This document shows positions 27,283 to 35,232 of a stretch of 64,000 nt of DNA, piece by piece. The position numbers were made by a program, and so were the translations under genes. Positions within the stretch are counted from its first letter, which is position 1. Every line of letters starts with the position of its first letter. The notes below the pieces were generated by a model. It had not been told where the DNA came from and did no database searches. It saw only the letters and a program-made list of their open reading frames with translations. The DNA comes from Neorhizobium sp. JUb45 (GTDB lineage: Bacteria > Pseudomonadota > Alphaproteobacteria > Rhizobiales > Rhizobiaceae). The stretch covers positions 62,001 through 126,000 of the forward strand of contig NZ_SLYW01000004.1 in the NCBI RefSeq assembly GCF_004343585.1. Reading direction: 5' to 3'.

Positions 27283-28779
27283 ATGAGCGACCAGAAATCG
27301 GCACTGAACGAGCGTCTTGCTTTCGTGGGTTTGGGCACGGCCGAGCGCGGGCATCTCGCCAATGTGCGCCCGCTGGTGGCGAAGGCCGTGAATGGCGCGC
27401 TCGATACATTTTACGGCAAGGCCAAGGCGCATCCGCATACCGCAAAATTCTTCTCCAGCGATGCGCATATCGCCCACGCGCAGGAGCGCCAGGCCAGTCA
27501 TTGGGATGTAATCGCTTCGGGCCGTTACGATGACAGCTATGTCGAAGCGGTTTCCACCATCGGTCGCACCCATGCCCGCCTCGGGCTGGAGCCGCGCTGG
27601 TATATCGGCGGCTATGCAATGATCCTCGACGGCATCATTCGCGCCGTCATTCAGGATGAAATGAAAGGCTTCTTCGTGGAGAAGAAAGCCAAGGTCCTGT
27701 CCGAACATCTGTCGGCGGTCGTCAAGGCGGCCATGGTGGATATGGATTATGCGATCTCGGTTTATCTGCAGGTGCTCAGCGACGAACGCGCCAAGGTGGA
27801 AGCCGAACGTGCTGTTGCCAAGGCGGAGCAGGATGCGGCACTGAACGCGCTCGACACAGCGCTTAAGAACCTCGCCGATGGCGATCTGACCTCGGAAGTG
27901 CGTCAGGAACTGGCGGCCAATTTCGCGGTTCTGCGCGAAAACTACAATTCTTCTGTCGCTTCGCTTGATGCGGCGATGCGCAACATTTCCGGTTCGGTCG
28001 ATCAGGTTCGCGCCGAGGTCGGTGATATTTCATCCGCCGCCGATAACATGGCCAGACGCACGGAACAGCAGGCGGCGGCGCTGGAAGAGACGGCGGCTGC
28101 GCTCGAACAGATCACCGTTCTTTCCGGTCAGTCGGCAAAGCGCACCAGGGAAGTCCAGACGATCATCCGCGAATCGGCAATGGAGACCCAGAAAAACGGT
28201 CAGGTGGTGGAAGAAGCCGTCGCCGCCATGGGGGATATCGAACAATCCTCGCAGAAGATGACACAGATCATCGGCGCCATCGACGAGATCGCATTCCAGA
28301 CCAATCTTCTGGCGCTGAATGCCGGTGTCGAGGCCGCGCGTGCCGGCGAACAGGGCAAGGGATTTGCCGTCGTTGCCCAGGAAGTTCGCGAACTGGCCCA
28401 GCGTTCGGCTGCCGCCGCCAAGGAGATCAAGGAGCTGATCGACCGTTCGTCAGGTGATGTTCAACGCGGCGTCAATCTGGTCAACCGCGCCGGCGAGGCG
28501 CTGACCGGCATCGGCACGCGGGTCAAGGCGATCGACGAACATATCACCTCCATCGCCCAATCCGCACAGGAACAGGCATCCGGCATCGACGAGATCAACG
28601 CTTCGGTGCGCAGCATGGATCAGATCACTCAGCAGAATGCCGCGCTGATGGAAGAAACCAACGCTTCGGCCCAGAGCCTTGTCAGCATTTCCAACACGCT
28701 CGCTTCGCTGGTCGCCCGCTTCCGCACGCGCACCGGCCGGAATACGCAGCAGATGGAGCGGCCACGCCTTCGCGCCTGA
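27283..28779 (+). CDS. Globin-coupled soluble chemoreceptor (HemAT/IcpA-like)
   Basis: Cytoplasmic methyl-accepting chemotaxis protein for oxygen sensing. Residues about 1-170 form a protoglobin heme domain with the probable proximal histidine H97 ([14 protein letters not shown]). A linker helix follows, then the MCP signalling domain, whose hairpin tip is at about 340-380 ([22 protein letters not shown], shown in part). No membrane segment is present, so it signals from the cytoplasm to CheA/CheW. The C-terminus has no CheR pentapeptide. 498 residues. Confidence 0.93.
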   Translation: MSDQKSALNERLAFVGLGTAERGHLANVRPLVAKAVNGALDTFYGKAKAHPHTAKFFSSDAHIAHAQERQASHWDVIASGRYDDSYVEAVSTIGRTHARLGLEPRWYIGGYAMILDGIIRAVIQDEMKGFFVEKKAKVLSEHLSAVVKAAMVDMDYAISVYLQVLSDERAKVEAERAVAKAEQDAALNALDTALKNLADGDLTSEVRQELAANFAVLRENYNSSVASLDAAMRNISGSVDQVRAEVGDISSAADNMARRTEQQAAALEETAAALEQITVLSGQSAKRTREVQTIIRESAMETQKNGQVVEEAVAAMGDIEQSSQKMTQIIGAIDEIAFQTNLLALNAGVEAARAGEQGKGFAVVAQEVRELAQRSAAAAKEIKELIDRSSGDVQRGVNLVNRAGEALTGIGTRVKAIDEHITSIAQSAQEQASGIDEINASVRSMDQITQQNAALMEETNASAQSLVSISNTLASLVARFRTRTGRNTQQMERPRLRA

Positions 28780-29166
28780 CATGGGGCCGGCGAAAAGCCG
28801 GCCTGTCAAAACAAACCGATCAATAATCACATATTGCGAGTTTGGACCGATCAGCGCAAAGAAGGGCAGCGCGCCACGGCATATCCGGCGCCCAGCTGCA
28901 TTTTCATTAGAATTGTGAAAAATCCATCTTTCAGATCGGACCGATGTTTTGCGTTCTCCTTTGCCCAGACGCGGCAGACTGTTTCTGTCGCAACGTCTCA
29001 CGACGATATTTCGAACCGTTGTGGAAACTCTGCTCCAGCCTTTACATTGGATCACCTGTGGTCTCGCCATGTGTCTGGCGGTGGTGCTGGCCGGCACACT
29101 CATTCTCATCGAGCAGAAGGTAGCCCGAACCGGCCATGTCGGGCGACCGCCTGCAGCATGATCTGA
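28780..29166. other. Gene-poor, lower-GC gap after the chemoreceptor gene
   Basis: A 387-bp stretch with GC locally near 43 percent. It begins with a 7-bp inverted repeat (28785-28791/28797-28803) without a T-run, so termination there is doubtful. A weak hydrophobic reading (28949-29161, TTG start, one potential helix) is present but has no ribosome-binding site. I see nothing else that can be supported. Confidence 0.35.
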
Positions 29167-29646
29167 GAATATCGGTTTTCGGGCAAATACGGTATTGACG
29201 AGCGCCTTTCGATCGGCGCACCGCTTGCCCGCCATCTCGGCCTGTCGCGTATCGGCATTCACCACGAACGCCTGCCGCCTGGTCGCCGCACCTCCTTTCC
29301 ACATGCCGAAAGCCTGGAAGAGGAATTCGTGCATGTCATCGAAGGCACGCCGGATGTCTGGCTGGATGGCGAACTCCATCGTTTGCGGCCGGGTGATTCC
29401 GTCGGATTTCCGGCCGGGACGGGTCAGGCGCACACATTCATCAACAATTCCGACGCTGATGTCCGTCTTCTTGTCATCGGAGATGTTTCCAAACCGGAAA
29501 ACCGCATCTACTACCCAAGGCATGGCGAGATGCAGGCGTTTCGTCCGGACTGGTGGAGCGATCCGCCGCGCCGGCCGCTTGGAGATCATGACGGATTGCC
29601 GGATGCGCTTCGCGCCCGGCAATCGCAGACAAAAACAAGGGAATGA
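29167..29646 (+). pseudogene. Cupin-domain protein lacking a normal start codon
   Basis: The open frame after a TGA at 29164 encodes a good cupin: SIGAPLARHLGLSRIGIHHE, then PHAESLEEEFVHVIEGTPDVW, LRPGDSVGFPAGTGQAHTF and a C-terminal WWSDPP. Metal ligands H and E of motif 1 and H of motif 2 are present. No ATG, GTG or TTG occurs in frame before GTG 29329, which would remove the first third of the domain, including motif 1. Either the 5' end is lost, a rare start such as ATT is used, or there is a sequencing error upstream. slyX follows 4 bp later. Confidence 0.6.
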
Positions 29647-29650
29647 AGCC

Positions 29651-29857
29651 GTGAGCGACGAAACACGACTGGTGAAGCTTGAGGAACTGGCGGCCCATCA
29701 GGCCAAGGTGATCGAGGAGCTGTCGGATCAGCTGGCCGAACAGTGGAAAGTGGTCGAGCAGACCCGCGCCAAGCTGGACCGGCTCACCGAACGGTTTCTG
29801 ACGCTGGAGGAAAGCTCGCTCGACGCGCCCGCCATCACCCGCCCGCCGCATTATTGA
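29651..29857 (+). CDS. slyX: SlyX family protein
   Basis: Small coiled-coil protein of 68 residues with heptad-like pattern LVKLEELAAHQAKVIEELSDQ and the typical C-terminal PPHY. The function is unknown across bacteria. The start is GTG 29651. It follows the cupin frame closely and may share its transcript. Confidence 0.88.
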   Translation: MSDETRLVKLEELAAHQAKVIEELSDQLAEQWKVVEQTRAKLDRLTERFLTLEESSLDAPAITRPPHY

Positions 29858-29869
29858 GGTTGTTGCCGA

Positions 29870-31048
29870 TCACGCGGCATCGCGGCGAAAACGTTTCAGC
29901 GCCACATATTCCCAGATCGCCACCATCAGCAGCGTCAGGCTGGCAACGATCTGGATCATGAAATTGGCGGCGAACGGCACGATCAGAAAGCCGGCGACAA
30001 GAATGGCGATGCCGGCGCAATGCGACCACGGCATCACGCGCGACGACACTTTTTTCATCCACAGGATGCCGGCCAGATAAAGGATCGGTCCGCCCAGCAG
30101 CGCGATCGCGTGATTGTAGCCGCCTTTTTCGAACGGATGCGATAGCGAAAAATCCTCGCCGACAGCGGTGAAGATGATACCGGCGACGATCGGCAGGTGG
30201 CCGTAGGTGAAAAGGTGATCGGCCGTCGATTGCGGCTCGGCATTTTCTTCGGCCTTGTCGCTCGCGCGCTCCTGCCCGTCGTGGAAATAGATCCACCACA
30301 TCAGCACGGTCGACATGAAGGCACAGAACAGCACCAGCGGCGTCATGGCGCTGTCGAGATGGCTGGATGCCGTCTTGCCGGTGGTTAGGATTGTTTCGCC
30401 AAGCGCGATGATGACGAACAGCGCGCAGCGCTCAGCCAGATGTTCGCCGTTGACGTCGAGCGTTTCTTCGGGCGCCTGGCCAAGTCCCGGCAGCCAGTAT
30501 CGCAGCATCGGCGCGATATACTCGATGGCGAGAGCTGCGATCCACAGGATCACGCGCATCTCCCTGTCCAGAAGTCCACCGGCGATCCAGAAGGCGCAGG
30601 ATAGGGTCAGCCAGAGCGTGATGCGCAAAAACGTGCGGTAGGATTCGTCGTTGGTGCCGCGAAAGGCGTAAAGCGCAAACAGCGAGCGCGACAACTGCAT
30701 GCCGGAATAGGCCAGTGCGAAAACCAGCCCCATGTCGGAAAAGGCTTTCGGCAGCGCAATCGCCAGCACGATGCCGAAAAACATCAGCACGAACAGCAAA
30801 ATTCGCACCGGCTCGATCTCGGCATCCAGCAGGTTGGTGACCCATGTCGTGTGGATCCACACCCACCAGAGCGCAAAAATGAACAGCACCGCTTCGGCGG
30901 CAATTCCGAAGGAAAAATCCGAGGCCAGTGTTTCCGATAGCTGGATCAGGGCGAAGACGAAAACGAGGTCGAAGAACAGTTCCGGAAAACTGGCCTTGGT
31001 CGATTCCTTGTCGTCCTTGCGGAGCCAGTGCTGCGTGTTTTTGGCCAT
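29870..31048 (-). CDS. Low temperature requirement protein A (LtrA) family membrane protein
   Basis: Polytopic inner-membrane protein of 392 residues with at least ten hydrophobic segments and the family start FPELFFDLVFVFALIQLSE, plus FVIIALGETILTTG and YGHLPIVAGIIFTAVG. The family is defined by a Listeria gene needed for growth in the cold, but its biochemical role is unknown. ATG 31048 has GGAAAA upstream; the longer frame to 31201 is unlikely. Confidence 0.9.
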   Translation of the reverse strand: MAKNTQHWLRKDDKESTKASFPELFFDLVFVFALIQLSETLASDFSFGIAAEAVLFIFALWWVWIHTTWVTNLLDAEIEPVRILLFVLMFFGIVLAIALPKAFSDMGLVFALAYSGMQLSRSLFALYAFRGTNDESYRTFLRITLWLTLSCAFWIAGGLLDREMRVILWIAALAIEYIAPMLRYWLPGLGQAPEETLDVNGEHLAERCALFVIIALGETILTTGKTASSHLDSAMTPLVLFCAFMSTVLMWWIYFHDGQERASDKAEENAEPQSTADHLFTYGHLPIVAGIIFTAVGEDFSLSHPFEKGGYNHAIALLGGPILYLAGILWMKKVSSRVMPWSHCAGIAILVAGFLIVPFAANFMIQIVASLTLLMVAIWEYVALKRFRRDAA

Positions 31049-31253
31049 GAATGTTTTCCGGTGATGCGGCGGGCGCGGAAGGACCAATCTAGCGCGGGAA
31101 TGCGAAAGGGCAGGGGGCGGTGACTGATATAGATGAGGTCTGCGAAAGAATTCCGCCGGGTCGGGACATTGACCGATGTCAAGGCGATCGGCGGATGCCA
31201 TGTTAGGGCTGAAGGTGCCGGGCCGTGCCGGTGATCGATTTCAGGTTCCTGTC

Positions 31254-31838
31254 GTGACGCCGCTGCAATTCACCCTCGCCATCCTTCTTCTGCTCTGCAC
31301 GCCCGGCCCGACCAATACGCTGATGGCGCTCGGCGGATATGGGCGTGGATGGGCAAGGGCACTGCCGTTGATCGGCGGCGAACTTTGCGGCTATCTTCTG
31401 GTGATCGTGCCGGTGGCGACGCTGGCGGCGCCGTTTTTCGAAACCTATCCGCAGGCCGCGCTGATCGCCAAGATCGCCGCAGTGGTCTGGGTGCTCTATC
31501 TCAGCGTCCGGCTATGGGTATCGACGCAAAAGCCAGACGATGCCAGCGGCGATATTTCCGTCCGGCAGGTGTTTGTCACGACTGTCCTTAATCCCAAGGC
31601 ACTGATCATCGCATTGGTGATCATGCCGCATGGCGATCTGCCGATGCTTGCACCATGGCTGCTGTTGTTTTCCGGTCTCGTCCTGTTTGCCGCCAACGGC
31701 TGGATCCTGTTCGGACGGCTGATGCGCGGCGGTCGCGGCTTTACGGTCAAGCCGGTTGTCATCCGCCGTGTCGCCGCCGCCTGCCTGCTGCTGTTTGCGA
31801 TCATTCTCGCCGGATCGTCCATCCAGTCGCTGGCATAA
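31254..31838 (+). CDS. LysE/RhtB-family membrane protein
   Basis: 194 residues with about six membrane segments, TPGPTNTLMALGGYGRG near the N-terminus and LNPKALIIALVIMP in the middle, which are LysE-family hallmarks. The start is uncertain: GTG 31254 opens straight into the first helix, whereas upstream ATGs at 31176 and 31200 would add polar residues. It is only about 35 percent hydrophilic and has no partner gene nearby. Confidence 0.8.
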   Translation: MTPLQFTLAILLLLCTPGPTNTLMALGGYGRGWARALPLIGGELCGYLLVIVPVATLAAPFFETYPQAALIAKIAAVVWVLYLSVRLWVSTQKPDDASGDISVRQVFVTTVLNPKALIIALVIMPHGDLPMLAPWLLLFSGLVLFAANGWILFGRLMRGGRGFTVKPVVIRRVAAACLLLFAIILAGSSIQSLA

Positions 31839-31847
31839 AGGCCAACG

Positions 31848-31878
31848 AAAAAAGCCGCCCTTGCGAGGCGGCTTTTTT
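31848..31878. terminator. Bidirectional terminator between the LysE gene and dnaJ
   Basis: Twelve-bp inverted repeat (31848-31859/31867-31878) with A6 at one end and T6 at the other, placed between two convergent genes. Confidence 0.92.
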
Positions 31879-31895
31879 GCGGATCAGCTGATCGA

Positions 31896-33023
31896 TCAGT
31901 TGTCGAAAAATTCCTTCATCCGGGCAAAGAAGCCCGTCGATTCCGGATTGTTTTCCTTGGACGACAGTTCCTCGAATTCCTGCAGCAGTTCGCGCTGGCG
32001 CTTGGTCAGCTTCTGCGGGGTTTCGATACCGATCTGGATATAGAGATCACCCGTCTGCGACGAGCGCAGAACCGGCATGCCCTTACCCTTCAGACGGAAC
32101 TGTTTGCCGGCCTGCGTGCCTTCCGGCACCGTCACGCGCGATTTTGTGCCGTCGAGCGTGGTCACATCGAACGTGCCGCCAAGCGCTGCCGTCGTCATCG
32201 AGATCGGCACGGCGCAATAAAGGTCCGCTCCGTCACGCTGGAAGAACTGGTGCGGCGTGACAGACAGGAAGATATAGAGATCGCCCGACGGGCCACCACG
32301 AGCACCGGCTTCGCCTTCGCCCTGCAGGCGAATGCGGGTGCCGTCTTCGATGCCGGCCGGAATGTTGACCGACAGCGACCGTTCTTCGGTGACGCGGCCC
32401 TGGCCGTGGCACTTGCCGCAAGGGTCGCTGATCGTCTGACCACGACCGTGACAGGTCGGGCAGGTGCGCTCGACCGAGAAGAAACCCTGGCTGGCGCGCA
32501 CGCGGCCGGAACCCTGACAGGTGCCGCAGGTCTTTGGTTGCGTGCCGGGCTTGGCGCCCGAACCGGAGCAGACATCGCAGGTGATCGAGGTCGGAACCCG
32601 GATCTGCGCGGTCTTGCCCGCATAGGCCTCTTCGAGGCTGATTTCCATATTGTAGCGCAGGTCGGCGCCGCGTTCGCGACCGCCCGAAGAGCGACGCGCA
32701 CGGCCGCCACCCATCATCTCGCCAAAAATGTCTTCAAAGATGTCGGAGAAGCCACCGGCGCCACCGCCCATGCCACCACCGCCACCCATGCCGCCATGTT
32801 CGAAGGCTGCGTGGCCGAAGCGGTCGTAGGCCGCGCGTTTCTGCGGGTCCTTCAAGGTCTCGTAAGCTTCGCCGATCTCCTTGAACTTCTTTTCGGCTTC
32901 CGCGTCGCCCGGGTTCTTGTCGGGATGAAATTTCATCGCAAGTTTGCGGAAGGCGCTTTTCAGCTCCTTCTCGTCGGCGGTCCGCGCCACACCCAGCGTT
33001 TCGTAAAAGTCTGCTTTTGCCAT
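31896..33023 (-). CDS. dnaJ: Chaperone DnaJ (Hsp40)
   Basis: Co-chaperone that stimulates DnaK ATPase. The 375 residues have a J domain with HPD at about 33-35, a Gly/Phe-rich region with [12 protein letters not shown] repeats (about 75-115), four CxxCxGxG zinc motifs (about 145-210) and the C-terminal substrate domain. It lies 97 bp downstream of dnaK. Confidence 0.97.
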   Translation of the reverse strand: MAKADFYETLGVARTADEKELKSAFRKLAMKFHPDKNPGDAEAEKKFKEIGEAYETLKDPQKRAAYDRFGHAAFEHGGMGGGGGMGGGAGGFSDIFEDIFGEMMGGGRARRSSGGRERGADLRYNMEISLEEAYAGKTAQIRVPTSITCDVCSGSGAKPGTQPKTCGTCQGSGRVRASQGFFSVERTCPTCHGRGQTISDPCGKCHGQGRVTEERSLSVNIPAGIEDGTRIRLQGEGEAGARGGPSGDLYIFLSVTPHQFFQRDGADLYCAVPISMTTAALGGTFDVTTLDGTKSRVTVPEGTQAGKQFRLKGKGMPVLRSSQTGDLYIQIGIETPQKLTKRQRELLQEFEELSSKENNPESTGFFARMKEFFDN

Positions 33024-33050
33024 GGAGATTTAACCGGCTCCCGAAAGTAT

Positions 33051-33074
33051 TCCGGCTGCACTATGGCAGCCGGA
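33051..33074 (-). promoter_or_regulatory. Hairpin between dnaK and dnaJ
   Basis: Nine-bp inverted repeat with a six-base loop in the 97-bp dnaK-dnaJ gap. It has only a short, poor T-run on the minus strand. It could reduce dnaJ expression by partial termination or protect the dnaK message; both are inference. Confidence 0.45.
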
Positions 33075-33120
33075 TTTCGTGTCAACTATGCGTGCTTGTC
33101 TGCCAAAGGGCAAACACTCA

Positions 33121-35022
33121 TCAAGCCGACTTCTTGTCGTCCTTGACCTCTTCGTAGTCGGCATCGACGATATCGTCGTCCTTGCCGCCTTCGGAAGCGC
33201 CGCCTTCGGCCTGCTGGGCCTCATAGACGGCCTGGCCGAGCTTCATGGAGACTTCCATGAGGGTCTGGGTCTTGGCCTGGATGTCTTCGGCGTTCGGCTC
33301 GGAAGCCTCGACCGCACCCTTCAGCGCCGTGATGGCGTCCTGAATGGCAGCGCGATCGCTCTCGCCAACCTTGTCGCCATACTCGGCCAGCGACTTCTCG
33401 CTGGAGTGGATCAGGCTTTCAGCCTGGTTCTTGGCTTCCACGCCGGCGCGGCGGGCCTTGTCGGCTTCGGCATTGGCTTCGGCGTCCTTGACCATCTTTT
33501 CGATGTCGGCGTCGGACAGACCACCGGAGGCCTGGATGCGGATCTGCTGTTCCTTGCCGGTGCCCTTGTCCTTGGCCGAAACCTGGACGATGCCGTTGGC
33601 GTCGATATCGAAGGTGACTTCGATCTGCGGTACGCCACGCGGTGCCGGCGGCAGACCGACGAGGTCGAACTGGCCAAGCAGCTTGTTGTCCTGGGCCATT
33701 TCGCGCTCGCCCTGCGAAACGCGGATGGTGACGGCGGACTGGTTGTCGTCAGCGGTCGAGAAGGTCTGGCTCTTCTTGGTCGGGATCGTCGTGTTGCGAT
33801 CGATCAGACGTGTGAAGACGCCACCCAGCGTTTCGATGCCGAGCGACAGCGGGGTCACGTCGAGAAGCAGAACGTCCTTGACGTCGCCCTGCAGAACGCC
33901 GGCCTGGATGGCGGCGCCGAGTGCAACGACTTCATCCGGGTTGACGCCCTTGTGAGGCTCCTTGCCGAACAGCTGCTTGACGACTTCCTGTACCTTCGGC
34001 ATGCGGCTCATGCCGCCGACCAGAACGACTTCGTCGATTTCGGCAGCGGTGACGCCGGCATCCTTGAGGGCTGCCTTGCACGGTGCGATCGTGCGCTGGA
34101 CGAGATCATCGACCAGGCTTTCGAATTTCGCGCGCGTCAGCTTGAGCGTCAGGTGCTTCGGGCCGGAAGCGTCGGCCGTGATGAACGGCAGGTTGATTTC
34201 GGTCTGCTGCGAGGACGACAGTTCGATCTTGGCCTTTTCGGCAGCTTCCTTGAGGCGCTGCAGAGCAAGCTTGTCGTTCTTCAGGTCGATGCCCTGATCC
34301 TTCTTGAACTCGTTTGCGAGATATTCGACCAGACGCATGTCGAAGTCTTCACCGCCGAGGAAGGTGTCGCCGTTCGTCGACTTCACTTCGAAGACGCCGT
34401 CGCCGATTTCCAGAACCGAGATATCGAACGTACCACCGCCCAAGTCGTAAACGGCGATGGTCTTGCCGTCCTTCTTGTCGAGGCCGTAGGCGAGCGCTGC
34501 TGCGGTCGGCTCGTTGATGATGCGCAGAACTTCAAGACCTGCGATGCGGCCGGCATCCTTGGTTGCCTGGCGCTGGGCGTCATTGAAGTATGCCGGAACG
34601 GTGATGACGGCCTTTTCGACCTTTTCGCCGAGATAGGATTCAGCGGTTTCCTTCATCTTCTGAAGGATCATCGCGGAAATCTGGGCAGGCGAGTAGCCCT
34701 TGCCCTGTGCCTGTACCCATGCATCGCCGTTGTCACCCTTGACGATCTCGAACGGAACAAGAGCCTTGTCCTTTTCGACGGTCGGATCATCTGCGCGGCG
34801 GCCGATCAGGCGCTTGACGGCAAACAGGGTGTTGGTGGGGTTGGTGACCGCCTGGCGCTTGGCCGGCTGGCCGACGAGGCGTTCGCCATCGTCAGAAAAT
34901 GCGACCATGGAAGGAGTGGTGCGAGCGCCTTCGGCGTTCTCGATCACCTTTGCGTCCTTACCATCCATGATGGCGACGCAGGAGTTTGTCGTACCAAGGT
35001 CGATGCCAATAACTTTAGCCAT
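33121..35022 (-). CDS. dnaK: Chaperone DnaK (Hsp70)
   Basis: ATP-dependent chaperone, 633 residues. The three Hsp70 signatures are visible ([46 protein letters not shown]), with the substrate domain and a C-terminal tail ending [19 protein letters not shown] precedes ATG 35022. It heads dnaKJ. Confidence 0.98.
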   Translation of the reverse strand: MAKVIGIDLGTTNSCVAIMDGKDAKVIENAEGARTTPSMVAFSDDGERLVGQPAKRQAVTNPTNTLFAVKRLIGRRADDPTVEKDKALVPFEIVKGDNGDAWVQAQGKGYSPAQISAMILQKMKETAESYLGEKVEKAVITVPAYFNDAQRQATKDAGRIAGLEVLRIINEPTAAALAYGLDKKDGKTIAVYDLGGGTFDISVLEIGDGVFEVKSTNGDTFLGGEDFDMRLVEYLANEFKKDQGIDLKNDKLALQRLKEAAEKAKIELSSSQQTEINLPFITADASGPKHLTLKLTRAKFESLVDDLVQRTIAPCKAALKDAGVTAAEIDEVVLVGGMSRMPKVQEVVKQLFGKEPHKGVNPDEVVALGAAIQAGVLQGDVKDVLLLDVTPLSLGIETLGGVFTRLIDRNTTIPTKKSQTFSTADDNQSAVTIRVSQGEREMAQDNKLLGQFDLVGLPPAPRGVPQIEVTFDIDANGIVQVSAKDKGTGKEQQIRIQASGGLSDADIEKMVKDAEANAEADKARRAGVEAKNQAESLIHSSEKSLAEYGDKVGESDRAAIQDAITALKGAVEASEPNAEDIQAKTQTLMEVSMKLGQAVYEAQQAEGGASEGGKDDDIVDADYEEVKDDKKSA

Positions 35023-35131
35023 GTTTTCTTCTCTCCTTTAAGCGAACCATCGGAACCCCGTTCAGGCATTCCACTGACAGTTCCTCGACTGGGATGGTTT
35101 TCCGCAGTCTGCGCTGCGGACATGCGGCGTA

Positions 35132-35160
35132 TATAAGGACGGGTTTTTCCGACTGCAAGG
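35132..35160 (-). promoter_or_regulatory. Heat-shock (sigma-32 type) promoter of dnaKJ
   Basis: Minus strand: CTTG (35157-35160), 18 bp, CTTATAT (35132-35138). This matches the alphaproteobacterial RpoH pattern CTTG-N17/18-CYTATNT. The leader to the dnaK ATG would be about 100 nt. No CIRCE element is present. Confidence 0.7.
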
Positions 35161-35232
35161 CGGGAATTCACGCGAATGTCAGCAAAAAGAGGAGTTTGCC
35201 GCGCCTGTACTTAACGGGGTGGGTAACGGAGG

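Noticed and set aside
28949-29161. 70-codon hydrophobic frame
   Set aside because: TTG start without a ribosome-binding site; one possible helix is not enough evidence.
28834-29166. 110-codon frame upstream of the cupin
   Set aside because: In frame with the cupin but ended by TGA 29164; sequence does not look like a cupin N-terminus, so a simple nonsense mutation is not supported.
35023-35232. CIRCE element upstream of dnaK
   Set aside because: No TTAGCACTC-N9-GAGTGCTAA repeat is present; the sigma-32 type promoter suffices.
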